Shown here: piece after piece, positions 10,428-22,361 of the stretch
How the letters are laid out: each line of letters starts with the position of its first letter
How positions within the stretch are numbered: position 1 is the first letter of the stretch
Source: Zea mays
Lineage: Eukaryota; Streptophyta; Magnoliopsida; Poales; Poaceae
Reading direction: 5' to 3'
Assembly: GCF_902167145.1 (NCBI RefSeq)
Contig: NC_050096.1
Coordinates: 78,054,683-78,118,682, forward strand
DNA: 64,000 bases
The notes under the pieces: generated by a model
The model's database searches: none
Told to the model about the DNA's origin: nothing
The model's input: the letters and a program-made list of their open reading frames with translations, nothing else
Program-made: the position numbers and the translations under genes

Positions 10428-13400
10428 TTAGGAAGGACTAGGGAAAAGATGAGGAAAATATATGCGAAGCTCTTCTTCTCTCTCCCAAGTTGCTTCATCT
10501 TCTCCATGGTGACTCCATTGTACTTTGCACATCTTTATCACCTTATTTCTTGTAACTCGAGTCAAAGTGTCCATAATCTTGATACGGTACTCAGCATAAG
10601 TCAGATCATCTTGAACACTAAGATCCTCTATTGGCAGATGCTCTTCAGATACCCTGAGGCACTTCTTCAGTTGTGACACATGAAAGACATCATGTACATC
10701 CGATAGATTATCAGGTAGCTCGAGTTGATAGGCCATCTCTCCAACTCGCCTAAAAACTCTGAATGGTCCAATAACACGAGGGAACAATTTGCCCTTGACT
10801 TTAAATCTCCTCATTCCACGAAGTGGTGACACCTTGAGGTACACATAATCTCTTTCCTCAAATTCCAGTGGTCTTCTTCTGTTATCAGCGTAGCTCCTTT
10901 ATCTGGTTTGAGCTACCCTCAAATTCTCCTGAATTATAAGGACTTGTGCTTTTGCCTCTTGAATAAGTCCAGGTCCAAAGAACTGTCTTCCTCTAGTCTG
11001 ATCCAATATAGAGGAGTCCTGCATTTCCTGCCATATAGAGCCTCAAATGGTAACATCTTCAGACTGGCCTGGTAATTATTATTATGAGAACTCAGCATAA
11101 GGTAGACTCTTGTCCCAACTACTACCATGCTGAAGGGTACAAGCTCTCAACATGTCTTATAATACTTGATTAGTCCTTTCAGTCTGTCCATCAGTCTGAG
11201 GATGGTAGGCCGAACTAAAATTCAACTTCGTATCCATATTCTCATGAAAACTTTTCTAAAATCTTGAGGTAAATTGTGATCCTCTATCCAAAATGATCTT
11301 CTTCGGTATACCGTGTAAACACACAATCCGAACCATATATCACTCTACCAATTGAGACCCCTTATAAGTAGTCTTGACCGGAATGAAATGAGTCACTTTG
11401 GTCTGTCTATCCACAATTACCTATATTGAATCATGTCCTTTCAGGGTGCGAGGCAATCCAGTAATGAAGTCCATACAAATCTCTTCCCACTTCCACTCGG
11501 GTATCTTTAGTGGGTGCAGTAGTCCAGCTGGCCTCTAGTGTTCAGCCTTAACTCTTTGACACACATCGCACATAGCCACATGTGCAGCTACATCTCTCTT
11601 CAATCCATACCACCAGTATTTCTGCTTCAAATCCTGATATATCTTGGTACTCCCAGGATGAATAGAATAATCTGAGTCATCAGCTTCCTTTAGTATAGTC
11701 TCACCAAGGTTATCAATCTCAGGAACACCTATCTTGTCCTTGAACCATACGGTGCCTTGCTCATCCTCCGTGAATTTTGGACCTCTACCTTCAGTAATAA
11801 GATCCTTGATCTCTCGTATCCTAGCATCGCCAGTCTATCCTTTGCAGATTTCTTGCTCCAAGGTAGGTTTCACATCAATAGTAACTCCTTCAATGTGAGT
11901 AACTATCCCCAGGTTAAGTCTCCTGAAATCCTCAACGATCTCATCGGGTAGCTGGGCAACAATAACTGAATGAGCGTGCTCCTTTCGACTCAAGGCATCT
12001 ATAACCAAATTCGCCTTACCCCGGTAATAGTGAATTTCCAAATCATAATCCTTAATAAGCTCCAACCAACGGTGTTGCCTAAGGTTGAGATCCTTCTGAG
12101 TGAATATGTACTTCAAACTCTTATGATCCGTGTATACTTGGCACTTAGTCCCCATGACGTAGTGTCTCCAAATCTTAAGTGCATGCACAACGACTGCCAG
12201 CTCTAAGTCATGAGTGGGGTAATTCAATTCATGTTTCCGCAACTGACGAGACGCATAGGCGATCACATGTCCTTCTTGCATGAGCACACATCCTAATCCT
12301 TGGCCACATGCATCACAATAAATATCAAATCCTTTCTGTAGATCTGGCATAATCAATACTGGTGGCGACATCAACCTCTTCTTTAATTGATCAAAGCTTT
12401 CTTGGCACTTCTCATCCCACTTAAACTCTCTTCCCTTCTCCATAAGTGATGTCATGGGCTTAGCAATCTTAGAAAATCCTTCAATAAATCTCCGATAGTA
12501 TCCTACAAGCCCCAAGAAACTTCGAATCTCCGCAACTGTAGTGGGTATGCTCCACGCCACTATCTCCTTGACTTTAGCAGGATCCACTGATATCCCTCTA
12601 TTAGAGATGATATGTCCAAGGAATGGCACCTCGCCAATCCAAAACTTGCATTTGTTATACTTGGCATAGAGTTGATTATCCCTTAGCTTTTGTAGCACCA
12701 ATCTCAGGTGTTCCTCATGATCACTTTCACTCTTAGAATAGATAAGAATATCGTCGATAAATACTACGACGAATCTGTCCAAATACTCCATGAACACCTT
12801 ATTCATCAAATTCATAAAATAAGATGGTGCATTAGTTAATCCAAACGACATAACAGTGAACTCATATAATCCATATCGGGTTGAGAAAGTTGTCTTGGGA
12901 ATATCCGATGGCCTAATCTTCATTTGGTTATAACCCAATCGGAGATCAATCTTCGAGAATACCCTTGCACCTCTCATCTGATCAAATAAATCTTCAATGC
13001 GGGGTAATGGATACTTGTTCTTCATAGTGACACCATTAAGGGACCTTTAATCCACGCACATCCCTTGCAATCCATCTTTCTTCTGTACAAACAAAACCGG
13101 TGCTCTCCAAGGTGAAGACTCGGACGAATGTACCCAGCCTCTTGCAACTCCGTTAAGTGCTTCTTGAGTTCTTTTAACTCTTCTACAGACATCCTATATG
13201 TCCATTTAGAAATAGGAGCAGTTCCAGGTAAGAGATCTATGACAAACTCAACTTCCGTATCTGGTGGCATCCCTGGTAACTCCTCTAGAAAGACATCTGG
13301 AAAATCTCTAACCACATGAATGTTGTCACCAAAAAACTTCCCATCGACTAAGAATGCCACTAGTTTGGTGGCGGTAGTTACTGCAATTCCAACTTCAAAT

Positions 13401-13560
13401 CTTTCTCCTTTGGAACTGGTGAGTTCAATTGTTCCTTTAGCACAGTGTGTAAACTACCTTTGCCTTTCTTAACCATGACATACCAAGGATCACGTCTATA
13501 GTGCTCTCTTCTAACACTATAGGGGTAGCCCATCTGGGTTAGAAACATAGGGTAAGAAAG
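10428..13560 (-). pseudogene. Tekay-type pol polyprotein: protease remnant, RT, RNase H, integrase, chromodomain
   Basis: From 13560 downward come a weak protease remnant and a pre-RT block ([17 protein letters not shown], 13022-13360). A frameshift near 13025 leads into a 396-codon open frame, 11835-13025, holding reverse transcriptase ([22 protein letters not shown] with the catalytic DD pair, [16 protein letters not shown]) and RNase H ([22 protein letters not shown]). Integrase (about 11750-10850) is broken by several stops but shows DRGSQFTS, HPQTDGQTERTNQVL and FEALYGRKCRTPLYW. The last frame, 10428-10844, contains the GKLFPRVIGPFRV C-terminal domain and a chromodomain-like segment (KVQWSHHGEDEATWERE). 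The polyprotein would copy and integrate the element; it is no longer functional. Confidence 0.88.
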
Positions 13561-14040
13561 GAAGAATTGTAGACAAGGCGAGTAATTACGAGGAATGTTA
13601 CTGCGGTGGATTTATTAGCTAAGTAGATTAGTGTGTTATACACTAAAGCTAATACATTACCTTATGGTGGTACATACTAAGATGCCCAACTATAATGTTT
13701 CAATCAATCAAAGAATCAAATCAAGCATTTATCATCAGAACAATCAACCAAAAAAAATTTTACATAGAGAAAATAATTTTAATTTTGTTTTAGGTCTCCT
13801 ATCTCTTAAAAAGGTCATAAATGTAGGATTCCAAGGTGTGAAATCCATCTTGTCTCAGAGTAGAAACGGTAAGAATGATCAGAGTAGAACAGTAGAAGGT
13901 GAGACAGGATCAAGATAAGTATAGAGAGAATCAAAGTAAGGTAAGTATAGAATGAATCAGAAGAAGGTAAGTAGGGAAGGGTTTTGTCCATTTCTATCTA
14001 GGTTTCGTCCTACAGTCAACATTTCCTTTGATACCACTTC
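13561..14040 (-). other. Leader and primer binding site of the Tekay-type element; gag missing
   Basis: On the minus strand TGGTATCAAAGG (complement of 14025-14036) lies four bases inside the right LTR and matches the initiator-Met tRNA primer site TGGTATCAGAGC with small changes. The remaining sequence shows no gag domain or zinc knuckle, although an intact element would hold more than 1 kb of gag here. Confidence 0.75.
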
Positions 14041-17000
14041 TGTCACACTCGGTTTTAAGGAACAAAGTCGGGTGCATCTCATACATGTGCCAATGAAGAC
14101 AACATATATAATAACAGAGTGTATAGAGATAAATGTCACAATAAAATCAGAGTACTTATTACATAGCGGAAGTCTTACAAAATAAAAGATGAATATAGCA
14201 GGAACTAAAATCTATCCTTGGCGCCAGAAAGCTGACTGGGAGACACCACCTAGATCAAGTCGAAAGCCTCAGTGTTAGGCGGCTCCTCTTCAACCACCTA
14301 CTCTTCTCCTTGGGGGTGTGAGACAACAAGAGTGAGCTCACATACGTTCATAGCTCAACAAGTCGTGGGGAATAATGTGCATGAACTCACCAAAGGTGGG
14401 AGTTCATGTAAAGTGTAATGCTGATCAACAAAATAGAGGCTGAGGCTGAGCATTGCTTTTATAAGTTGGTCAAAATTTTATTAGCAATTACTAAGTGTAA
14501 GTAAATACCAAAACCTTAATAATAATAAATAAAGTAATAGTAAAATAATCCCAAATGTGATGCAAATGTCAAAATAAATTAAGTTCCATAAATTAATCAT
14601 GTGAGGGTCCGAGCTGCTCATGACCGTGAGCACGACTAGTATACCAGTTTTACACTCTGCAGAGGTTGCGCATCTTTACCCACAAGTCATGTTACCCATC
14701 TGCCAAGAGATGGCCAATCCCATACACCTCTACCGAGGAGGCGAGGCAGGGTAACACTACGAGGCCTTTACAAAGTTCCACTAGCTTCAGAAATCCCGCT
14801 ATAGTTTATAGGAAGCTCTAGTGCAGGAATCCCTCGCTTGACCGCCATCGCAGCAAAATCAACCCAAGGACCTCCCTATACTGACCACTCCCTTACTGCC
14901 CTTGCCTCTTTCGGGTAAGGAAGACATCCACTAGCTTTCCTAGTTAATCAGCCAAGGGCATCCCATTAAACCCTTGTGGTAGCACTGTTTTCCTGGGTGG
15001 TCGCTCCATGTTCCCATTAACATAATGATCTTAACATGAATAGTAATAATAAAAGAGAATAAAAGAGTAATTATGAATAAAGTATCTTTATACTCAAATC
15101 CATATAAAGCAATAGCAAGTACTACCCAAAAATATTCAGTGGCGACAAGGTATAAAGATAACCAAAACTGGGGTAACCTATTGGATCCCATCAAAATTAA
15201 CCTATACAGATCATTATAATTAATAAGAACATGGATGGAAAAAAGTAAGTGATCAAGGGCACAACTTGCCTTCAATGAGCTCCTGCTCAGCTACTTCTAC
15301 TTGCTGAACCTCAGAATCCACACTAGATTGCTCGTCTACTCGCATCAACACAATACATACATAGTATAGCAAAAATTAACATTACACCAAACATGTAAAC
15401 AAAATACATAATAAAAATCTACATATTAAAATAAGAACCTAAGAACAGGAATTATTAATTTTGGAGTTATAGATTTTAAGTTATGAATTTCTAAAGGTTT
15501 TATGTGCTTGAAATGGAATTACATGAGAAATGAATTTCTTTCTGTTTTCATGTCAAAACAAAGACTCTAGGTAATATACATTAATATTACAGAATTTTAG
15601 AAATTAGAATGGATCGATTTGGATTAAAAATGAATTTTCTATGCATTTTACAAGTTTCTAGATTTGTTTTTGTATTAAAAACGAATTTCTATCATTATTT
15701 CTCTGTTTTTAATCATCTCTGGACTGGGCCTCGATTTCTGGTAAACGCAGGGGCCTAAACCGAAGTTTTCTAAGACTCAGTGAATAACCCGAGTGGACGG
15801 CGGTTGGTTTCGTGATTCTGCAGGGGCTCTTCTCTAAAATGTATATGGCGAAGGGGTATCGGATAGATCTGACCGTCTGATCCAAAATGAACGCGCCAGA
15901 TTAGAACCAGGCGCGCTACTCACCCGCGCTCACCCCTGACCGTCTGATCAAATCCTACGGTCCGGATCCAACTATCCGAACCGGTGCGCGAGATCTAATC
16001 CGAAGCGTTCACGCGGAGATCAACGACCGAGAGCCATCAGAGCGACTGGTTTCGCAAGCATCTAATTTCTACCGTAGGGAACCGATCCAACGGCCCACGT
16101 TCCATCTTCTACTTCCAGCACCGGACCACGGCGGCGGCGCCCTGATACACGACGAACCATCGCCGGGGTCAAGCAATTAGGCGCCCCCCGGTCCTAACTC
16201 ACATTAATCGGGTGCTACACGGAGGAGAAAGCAAGGAGATTGCGATGGGTCCACGCATACCTTGAATCGCCGCGCGAAATGTCGTGACCACCACTGGACT
16301 CGAGCTCGGCGGAAACTGCTACGCCGTCGAGCAATTCTGCGAACACCGCACTTTCTCTCTTTAAATAGACGATTCGAGCACTTCCACCGCACCCTGGTGA
16401 TGCTCTCCAACCGCTGCTATTGGCCCGAGCGGCGTCGGAAACAAGGTCCGACCAACGGCGCCGCAATGCTCTTCTCCACTACGCGCCGCGGAAGTAGGTA
16501 TGGCTTCGGAACGTGGATGCTACGCGCCAGAGGGCTAGGGCGCTACTTATGTGCCGCAACGTTGGCGCACGGGGGGTTCGGGGTCCGTTGTACCGGCCAC
16601 CTGAGCCGTTGCCGCGATTCCTGCGCGCGATGCACGGCGAGGTCGTTCGCGAGAAGAAACAGAGGACCCCGTCCACGGTTTCTGTCGCGTGGACCCCGCA
16701 CGGCAGCGGAAAGGAGAGAGCTTGGCGTGCACGCGTGTGACCGACCTGCTGGACACACATGTCGGTGCCTTCACTAGAGCCGGGCCGCGCGGGTGAGGAA
16801 AGTCTAGTGGGCCAAATTAGGTCGCTGCGGCCCATTTAGGTTAGAATTCCTTTCTCTTTTTCTCTGATTTTCTTCTTCTCCTATCTTCAATTCCCAATTT
16901 GAATTTCAAGTATGACTTTGAATTTTGTACTCAAATTAAATATAGATTTTAATCATACCAGTATGGTTGAGTTTATGTACTTATAAATTTTGTTTTATAT

Positions 17001-17296
17001 TTTATATATTTTTTCTATCCCCTTTTTTATGCCATTTCCAATTTTCCCTAAGTTGTGCCTTTGGGATAAATCTAAATTCTCAAATCATTATTATATTTTT
17101 ATTAATGTCACTTTTATTATCTTTCAATGCACAAACAAAATCCAATATGATGCAATGATTTATTTGTATCTTGGTAATGAATGATTTACTCATGTTTAGA
17201 CATGAGTAGTCACATGTAATGATAACTAGAGATACACATACATATATAAAGGAAACAATTTCTCCTTTTATTCTTCCTTACAATCTGGGTATTACA
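14041..17296 (-). repeat. LTR of the Tekay-type element (its 5' LTR), full length
   Basis: Length is 3256 bp. The part absent from the other LTR (about 15790-16721) is GC-rich, contains several overlapping short open frames on both strands that I take as chance, and joins AT-rich flanks shared by both LTRs. Confidence 0.92.
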
Positions 17297-17301
17297 ATAA
17301 T

Positions 17302-17381
17302 CTAGTTGTTTGTTTCTCATCTAGATTATTTAAGCTACATTATATAATTAAGACATATTATAATTTGAAACAAACATGCCC
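17302..17381. mobile_element. PIF/Harbinger MITE, right part
   Basis: It continues the AATAATCTAG-type interior from 8020 after removal of the retrotransposon and ends at 17381 with the complement of GGGCATGTTTGTTT, followed by the TTA duplication. Confidence 0.8.
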
Positions 17382-17475
17382 TTAGTAATAAACCGAGTTA
17401 TCTCATTACGTGTCATATATTCTTCGAAAGAACTATCTTAGTCGACTCGGCAAAATAATTCGTAGCAACCAAGAA
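17382..17475 (-). pseudogene. Ancient Ty3/gypsy integrase, upstream half
   Basis: The minus strand from about 17475 gives IIFLVATNYFAEST, then LSKNI, then FITK up to the TTA site, with stops and a frameshift. The family pattern is FILVATDYFTKWTEA...FITEHIIHRFGIPQTL, so this piece joins directly to HIIHRFGIPQTL at 7674 when the two insertions are removed. Confidence 0.6.
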
Positions 17476-17908
17476 AATTATGTGTGGCACACTAATAAAG
17501 AGCTTTCAAATGTGGGACACTGAAAATAGCATTATTTATTAGAAAAATGTTCATTATTATCAGTGGCACACCACACTAACTTCTCTGCTTCACTATGGTC
17601 ATTTTTGGGTATCAACACATGTGTTGCAATTAAGTACTCAATCACATGGTGTCATAGAGCATTAGGCTATCTCCAGCATCTTACTCATCCTTATATCTAT
17701 CAAATTTTGTCATGTGAACAATGTAATTTACAGTACGAAATAGTGTTTTAGATAATTATATAGGTGAACTGTTGGACACAGAACTCTGCATCACGTGAAA
17801 TGCGTGCCGCCATTTGCTTTGTCTTTGTGATACGACAGCTGACGAGGCACCCTAATGTTAACAGGTTCTAATATAGGAAAGTGGATGATTTGTGATGGAA
17901 ACAATCAC
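17476..17908. other. Degenerate DNA, no gene recognised
   Basis: AT-rich sequence between the integrase remnant and the PhzF-like exon. It has no open frame above 62 codons and no terminal repeats. Confidence 0.4.
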
Positions 17909-18167
17909 CTCACGAACTGAAGTGAACCAGCGGATACGGAACTGGGGAGTCACAGTCGTAACACCACCCCCTGCAGCATCCGTGCCGGCCGCCGGAACCA
18001 TCGCCGCGGACCAGGAACGCGGTGATGGGTGTGTTGAACTCTGCTGCCACCGCCTGCATCCACCGCCCGTCCAGACGCTCTCCTGCGGCGCCGGCGTCGT
18101 CCTCCAAGACCAAGAGGCAGACGGCCGCGGAGTTGCCCTTGAACGGTTCATCCGTGAAGGCATCAAC
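17909..18167 (-). pseudogene. PhzF-like (phenazine-biosynthesis-like isomerase family) exon fragment
   Basis: The minus strand has an acceptor (CCCTGCAG) before 18167, then VDAFTDEPFKGNSAAVCLL, RWMQAVAAEFNTPITAFLVR, a frameshift, and PQFRIRWFTSVREV up to a donor GTGATT at 17908. The order Asp-Ala-Phe...Gly-Asn-x-Ala-Ala-Val, then MQ.VAAEFN.xxTAF, then RWFTP..E matches plant PhzF proteins, where these are the first strands of the fold and the catalytic Glu region. Only this exon is present, and it is broken, so it is a fragment. I see no Helitron ends around it, so how it arrived is open. Confidence 0.6.
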
Positions 18168-19379
18168 CTGCAGGGACAGATCAACATGTTAGAAGAAATG
18201 GAGCGAGCTAGTTGGTGATAGAGAGCTTTGCGACCGACCACTGCGTATCTGAATGCTCTCTTCGGCATCCCGTTTGACACTTTGACAGGTACAGGCGTAC
18301 AGCTACTTTGTTGATCCTGGCTTTACTTAATTCATGGATACTTTTGACTAAACTTGGAAGCCAGGTTCTCTAATTATTGTGTTCGTCACTATTACCAAAC
18401 TACCCTTTCTGCGTATTCTAAGGTGTTAATAATGCCAAGCTACCCTTCTACGTATATCATGGTGTGGTTTAGTTGCATGTATATATCTAGCCAAACTCGT
18501 CGAATACAAGTTCCTCGTCTCTGTTCGTGCTTACTGGTTGCACTATCTTTTGAGTCTATCTAACTCACAGAATATAAAAAAGGACCCCGTAGATTTTAGA
18601 CATTTCTCTAAATCCATTCTCGCTAGATGCATACGCTTACTGAACTGTAATTATAATAATGTTATCAGTATACAATTAGTACATATAAAGTAATTAATGT
18701 TGATGCATATCAAAGAATCTTAATGCATATAACAAGCTAAATAAGGACTTTTGAGTATAATAACAAAAAATAAGAATTGTGGCCATAACTTTGTTTTTTT
18801 TCTGCTTTCAGATGGTCAACACAGTCCTCATGGCGCTGCCTACATATACTGCGTGTGCACCTTGATGTTACCAGCTTATGTGATCAAACATATTAACAAA
18901 CTCAGGAGACACTGTCTCTGATTGGGGCGGGACGACAGAAAACCACTGCAAGTTGCATGGGCCTTGGTTTGTGAGCCCAAATCGTAGGCCGGCCTAGGTG
19001 TGCTCGGCCTGAAGACTCACAACGACACACTGCTTATGAAAGCAATGACGGCTATGCAAACAGTGTTTCTGTGCAAGCGTGCAAGCAAATCATCTGATCC
19101 ATTAGATTACGATTCAACCACAGATACAACCATAGTTTGTTAGAGGTTTTTTTATAAAGATTATTGAGCTGGTGGTGGAAGGATATAAGTGTTAAATACT
19201 TACGGTTGGACTATGATCAGTCACTAAGACTAATTAGCTAAAGTCCAGTTAGCCAAAATACATTTTGCTTTTTTAGTTTCTTAATGCAACTCGCAAGACC
19301 GTGCAAGCGTTCACCAATAACTTGTGTTACTCCGTTGCAATTTTTCAACCCTCGAGTCCACCAATGACTACTCACTTTC
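18168..19379. other. Intergenic DNA, nothing recognised
   Basis: Mixed AT-rich sequence without supported open frames. A patch at about 18900-19030 is GC-richer. No terminal repeats were found. Confidence 0.4.
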
Positions 19380-20182
19380 CTTATAGAAGTTTAGACCGAC
19401 TCCATCGGGGTCTGGACCACCGATATATCGTTTAGGCTAGCTGCAGCGCCATCCGCTACACCCGCGCTCCCCTTTCCCTGTAGCGATTTAGAGCGACGCT
19501 CACGCTGCAGCGGCGCGCCCTAAACGGCTCCCTACGTGCTACAGGCGTAGGGGAGGACGCGCACGTCCCCCAGATCAAGGGGAGCACTGTAGCGCCCCCT
19601 TGCACAGTGCTCCCCTATTTAATAGTTAAACAAAAATAGAAATAAAAGATGAATAGGGGTAGATAATAATATTTTATAGTTGTAGTGGAGTATAGAGGGA
19701 TAATATAGGGGAAACCGTTGTGGGAGATGAAAATTTAGGGGGTGAAATGTTGATGATGTGACGCAAAAAAAGTGATATAGGGGCGAAAATTTAGGGGAAA
19801 CGCTTGTGGATAGGCTTAGACTGACCGCAGCGGTCTACCCTACCGCTCCCCCTCCCCTTCCAGCTAGGCTGTAGGGGGCACCCTATAGCCGCAGCGGTGC
19901 CCCCTACAGCGCCCCCTACGTGTCGGTCCCCTTCTCTCTCCCCCCAGATCTAGCGTGTCACTGTTCATCACCCTAAACACTGTGCTGTGGGTCCACGAGT
20001 AATTGTTAGTAGATAAAAAATTGATAGTTGGTATAGAAAATGATATTTTATAGTGGTAGTGGGGTATAGGGGGAGTATTTAGGGGGAACTGCTGCGGGAG
20101 ATGAAAAAATAGGGGGGAAAATAGGGGGAAAAAGTGATATAGGGGGAAAAATTTAGAGGTAACGGTTGCGGATAGCCTTAGT
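19380..20182. repeat. Two adjacent diverged copies of a GC-to-AT graded repeat
   Basis: Copy 1 (about 19388-19815) and copy 2 (about 19816-20182) are head to tail. Each begins GACTGACCGCAGCGG-like, passes through a C-rich segment with CCCCCTACAGCGCCCCCTAC, then AATATTTTATAGTTGTAGTG, and ends AAAATTTAGGGG..GGATAGGC. Both ends contain short complementary GC-rich segments. This suggests a non-autonomous transposon family, but I cannot assign it. Confidence 0.6.
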
Positions 20183-20911
20183 GTCCTAAATATAGTGTTC
20201 CATCCTCTCTTTTCTCTCTCCGATGGCGTCCAGTAATACATCCTCTATAATAGAGGAGCACTAGCGTGTCCTCTAAATGTGAAGGATCCTTGCGCTCGTT
20301 ATCCGCTGCCTCCAACTGCTTGCTCCCGCGCCATTGTTGAGGCACTACATTCAGCACCATGACCTCAATGTGCATGGCATTGACAATGAACATCACTGTT
20401 AGGGCACTACATTGAGCACCATTACCTCTAACAAGGTGTCCAATACTTGCCGCAACTTTCTTTGGCCACCATTGGTCGACCAATAACTCATTCACGTTGC
20501 TTGCTAATTTTGCATTTTCTTCTTTGCCAAGATACCTTCTTAATTGTTATTTTCATCAACCTTCTCGGTTAAATAATAGTTTGATAAAAATAAAATCTAA
20601 GAATTAAACAGAGACCCCAAACATTTATCAAAAGCTAGTTATATATGTAAGTATTTTGTAAAGGTTTTGGTAAGTAAATTTTAGTTAGCCAATTGTTTTT
20701 AAAATTAGCTAATTCATTATGTTTCTTTTAGGCGTCATGGTCTTTCGTACATAAACGAATCAATACACAACACGTTCTTTCAGTGCAATTTACTCACTAC
20801 AAACATGTTTCCTTCACACTTTCTTCTAGGCAATTAGGCTAGAGCATATAGAATATTTCTCTAAAGTCTAAAGTATGGAGTGTCTCTAAATTAAGTCTTT
20901 TAATCAATATA
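20183..20911. other. Intergenic DNA left of the Helitron
   Basis: AT-rich sequence with no supported gene. It ends TAATCAATATA, whose final A is the left half of the Helitron's A/T target site. Confidence 0.5.
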
Positions 20912-20940
20912 CTAGGTGAGTGCCCGTGCGTTGCAACGGA
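20912..20940 (-). other. Helitron 3' terminus
   Basis: The minus strand reads CCGTTGCAACGCACGGGCA followed by CTCACCTAG and a host T. CCGT/ACGG can pair as a short stem before the CTAG end. Confidence 0.88.
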
Positions 20941-21593
20941 AACATATAATACCACGATAAGTTATATACAAATGCGTGCTATATTGTGTCTATGATTTAT
21001 TGGTCTGATGATAAAATTCCAAAGCCTACTGATAATAATGATAAAATCACCATGGAGTTTCCATTGGCCATAAGCCTTGCTTCTTGCAGCCTGGCCAGAA
21101 ATCTGCCCGGAATCTTCAACTGGTCATCGCCTAGTTCCAGTGGCTCACGAGAAAACAAGCAATTCAAGGACAACCGCAAACATCTGGGCAGCTTTCTCAT
21201 GCTGTTGGCTGAATCTTTAGACACGCCAGCACGAAAACGACCAGATACGAATTCCATTATCATGACAGTCAACCTTGACAAGAGCATCTTTCATTTACCA
21301 CACGCACATGACATAGTATGAACCTTCCTTCCAAGATACAAGCAACCTCAACGTATGTAAACTGTAGTGTACGCTTCACCGTTGTGAAGTATTCATGAAT
21401 AAAAATACCTTCAATTCTCACAACAAAGATCAAAATACAAACGCGTAATAGGAATCCTCTACAGAGCTGTAGCTCTGCAAGAACTACTTTCAACTGTCGG
21501 TGATGCACCCGCGAGTCCGCGACCTAATCCAAGCTAGAAGGGAAATTCTGGTGCAAGGTAGGAAAAATGCTTTGCTGGCATGGCCTCGCCTGC
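20941..21593 (-). other. 3'-flanking/UTR-like sequence of the captured ARF-GAP fragment
   Basis: It follows the ARF-GAP stop codon on the same strand. A 96-codon minus frame (20997-21287) matches no family I know. I treat the stretch as transcribed non-coding sequence plus Helitron end sequence. Confidence 0.4.
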
Positions 21594-22256
21594 TCAAAGG
21601 ATTCTGTCCAGGTCGCTGATGAAATTGGAGGCGAAAGATGTCAGCTTCTTTCCAGTCTCTCCAGCTATGTCCTTGAGTGAAGACAGATCCTGTGACGCCT
21701 ACAAAACCATGACAGGAAATGAGACTGTTGACTTTATGCAACTTTCACACGACGTCTCTGCATGGTATTGGTTTTTCCTTAGCACATTTCCGCTAACTCA
21801 TAGTTCAATTGTGGCTTAAAACGTATGCAAACTATGGTGCTACACGCTAAAATTCCAAGAAACAACAGGTTATGCCAACAAGTTACCTGGAAAGATATTA
21901 TGTTGATGAGATCTGCATCGCTTAGGTCCAGGTTAGAATCGTCCACATTGGTACGGCCAAAAAGATCAGAGCTTGAAATGGATGAAGAACCCTGTTCAAA
22001 ACAGATGAAATATAAGAAGGAAGCAAACTTCTGAAAATGGATTATTCAAACAGATGAAATGGATGCCCTTCAACAATAGATTCAGTTTGAATATCAATGA
22101 CATGGTGATTAAAGAGTAAACCCAGTAACCCACCGCGGATTTATGAAGGGATAGCTGAGCCTCTTTCTCTTCTCTGTTTTGAGTACCAAAAAACTGAGAT
22201 GACGAAATCGCCTTAGCATTAGAGAATTTTTTCCTTGCTTCATCAATTTCCTCAAT
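21594..22256 (-). pseudogene. Captured ARF-GAP (AGD8/9/10-type) C-terminal three exons
   Basis: Exons 22256-22134 (41 codons), 21991-21887 (35 codons) and 21698-21594 (34 codons plus TGA) have GT-AG borders and join in one open frame. They read IEEIDEARKKFSNAKAISSS, QFFGTQ, then GSSSISSSDLFGRTNVDDSN, LDLSDADLIN, then ASQDLSSLKDIAGETGKKL and TSFASNFISDLDRIL. This is the conserved C-terminal tail of plant ARF GTPase-activating proteins of the AGD8/AGD9 group, which act on Golgi/COPI vesicles. The zinc-finger GAP domain itself is absent, so no GAP activity is possible. The natural stop codon is kept. Confidence 0.85.
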
Positions 22257-22361
22257 CTGCAAAGAAAAGAATCTAGAGTTAGAGCACATAACAAAGTAGC
22301 TGGAAATCTGTCCGGTGAAAAATATTTCAGCATAATTGACAATCGCTCTATTGTTGAGCAC

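Larger units (their letters stand above)
8021..17296 (-). mobile_element. Tekay/Del-type Ty3/gypsy LTR retrotransposon
   Basis: Two LTRs (8021-10389 and 14041-17296) begin TGTCACAC and end GGTATTACA on the plus strand and flank a decayed pol on the minus strand. The target duplication is ATAAT at 8016-8020 and 17297-17301. The primer site lies beside the right LTR and the polypurine tract beside the left LTR, which fixes the minus-strand orientation. The LTRs exceed 3 kb and pol ends in a chromodomain, both Tekay-clade traits. Gag is essentially absent: only about 480 bp separate the primer site from the protease remnant. LTR differences counted by eye are about 2.5-3%. Confidence 0.93.

Noticed and set aside
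16262..16777. Open frame of 171 codons and several overlapping frames of 60-118 codons on both strands in the right Tekay LTR
   Set aside because: GC-rich LTR sequence gives open frames in five frames at once; composition is Arg/Pro-rich and matches no family.
20986..21321. Plus frame of 111 codons and opposite minus frame of 96 codons near the Helitron 3' end
   Set aside because: Neither resembles a known protein and they overlap; treated as UTR-like sequence after the ARF-GAP stop.
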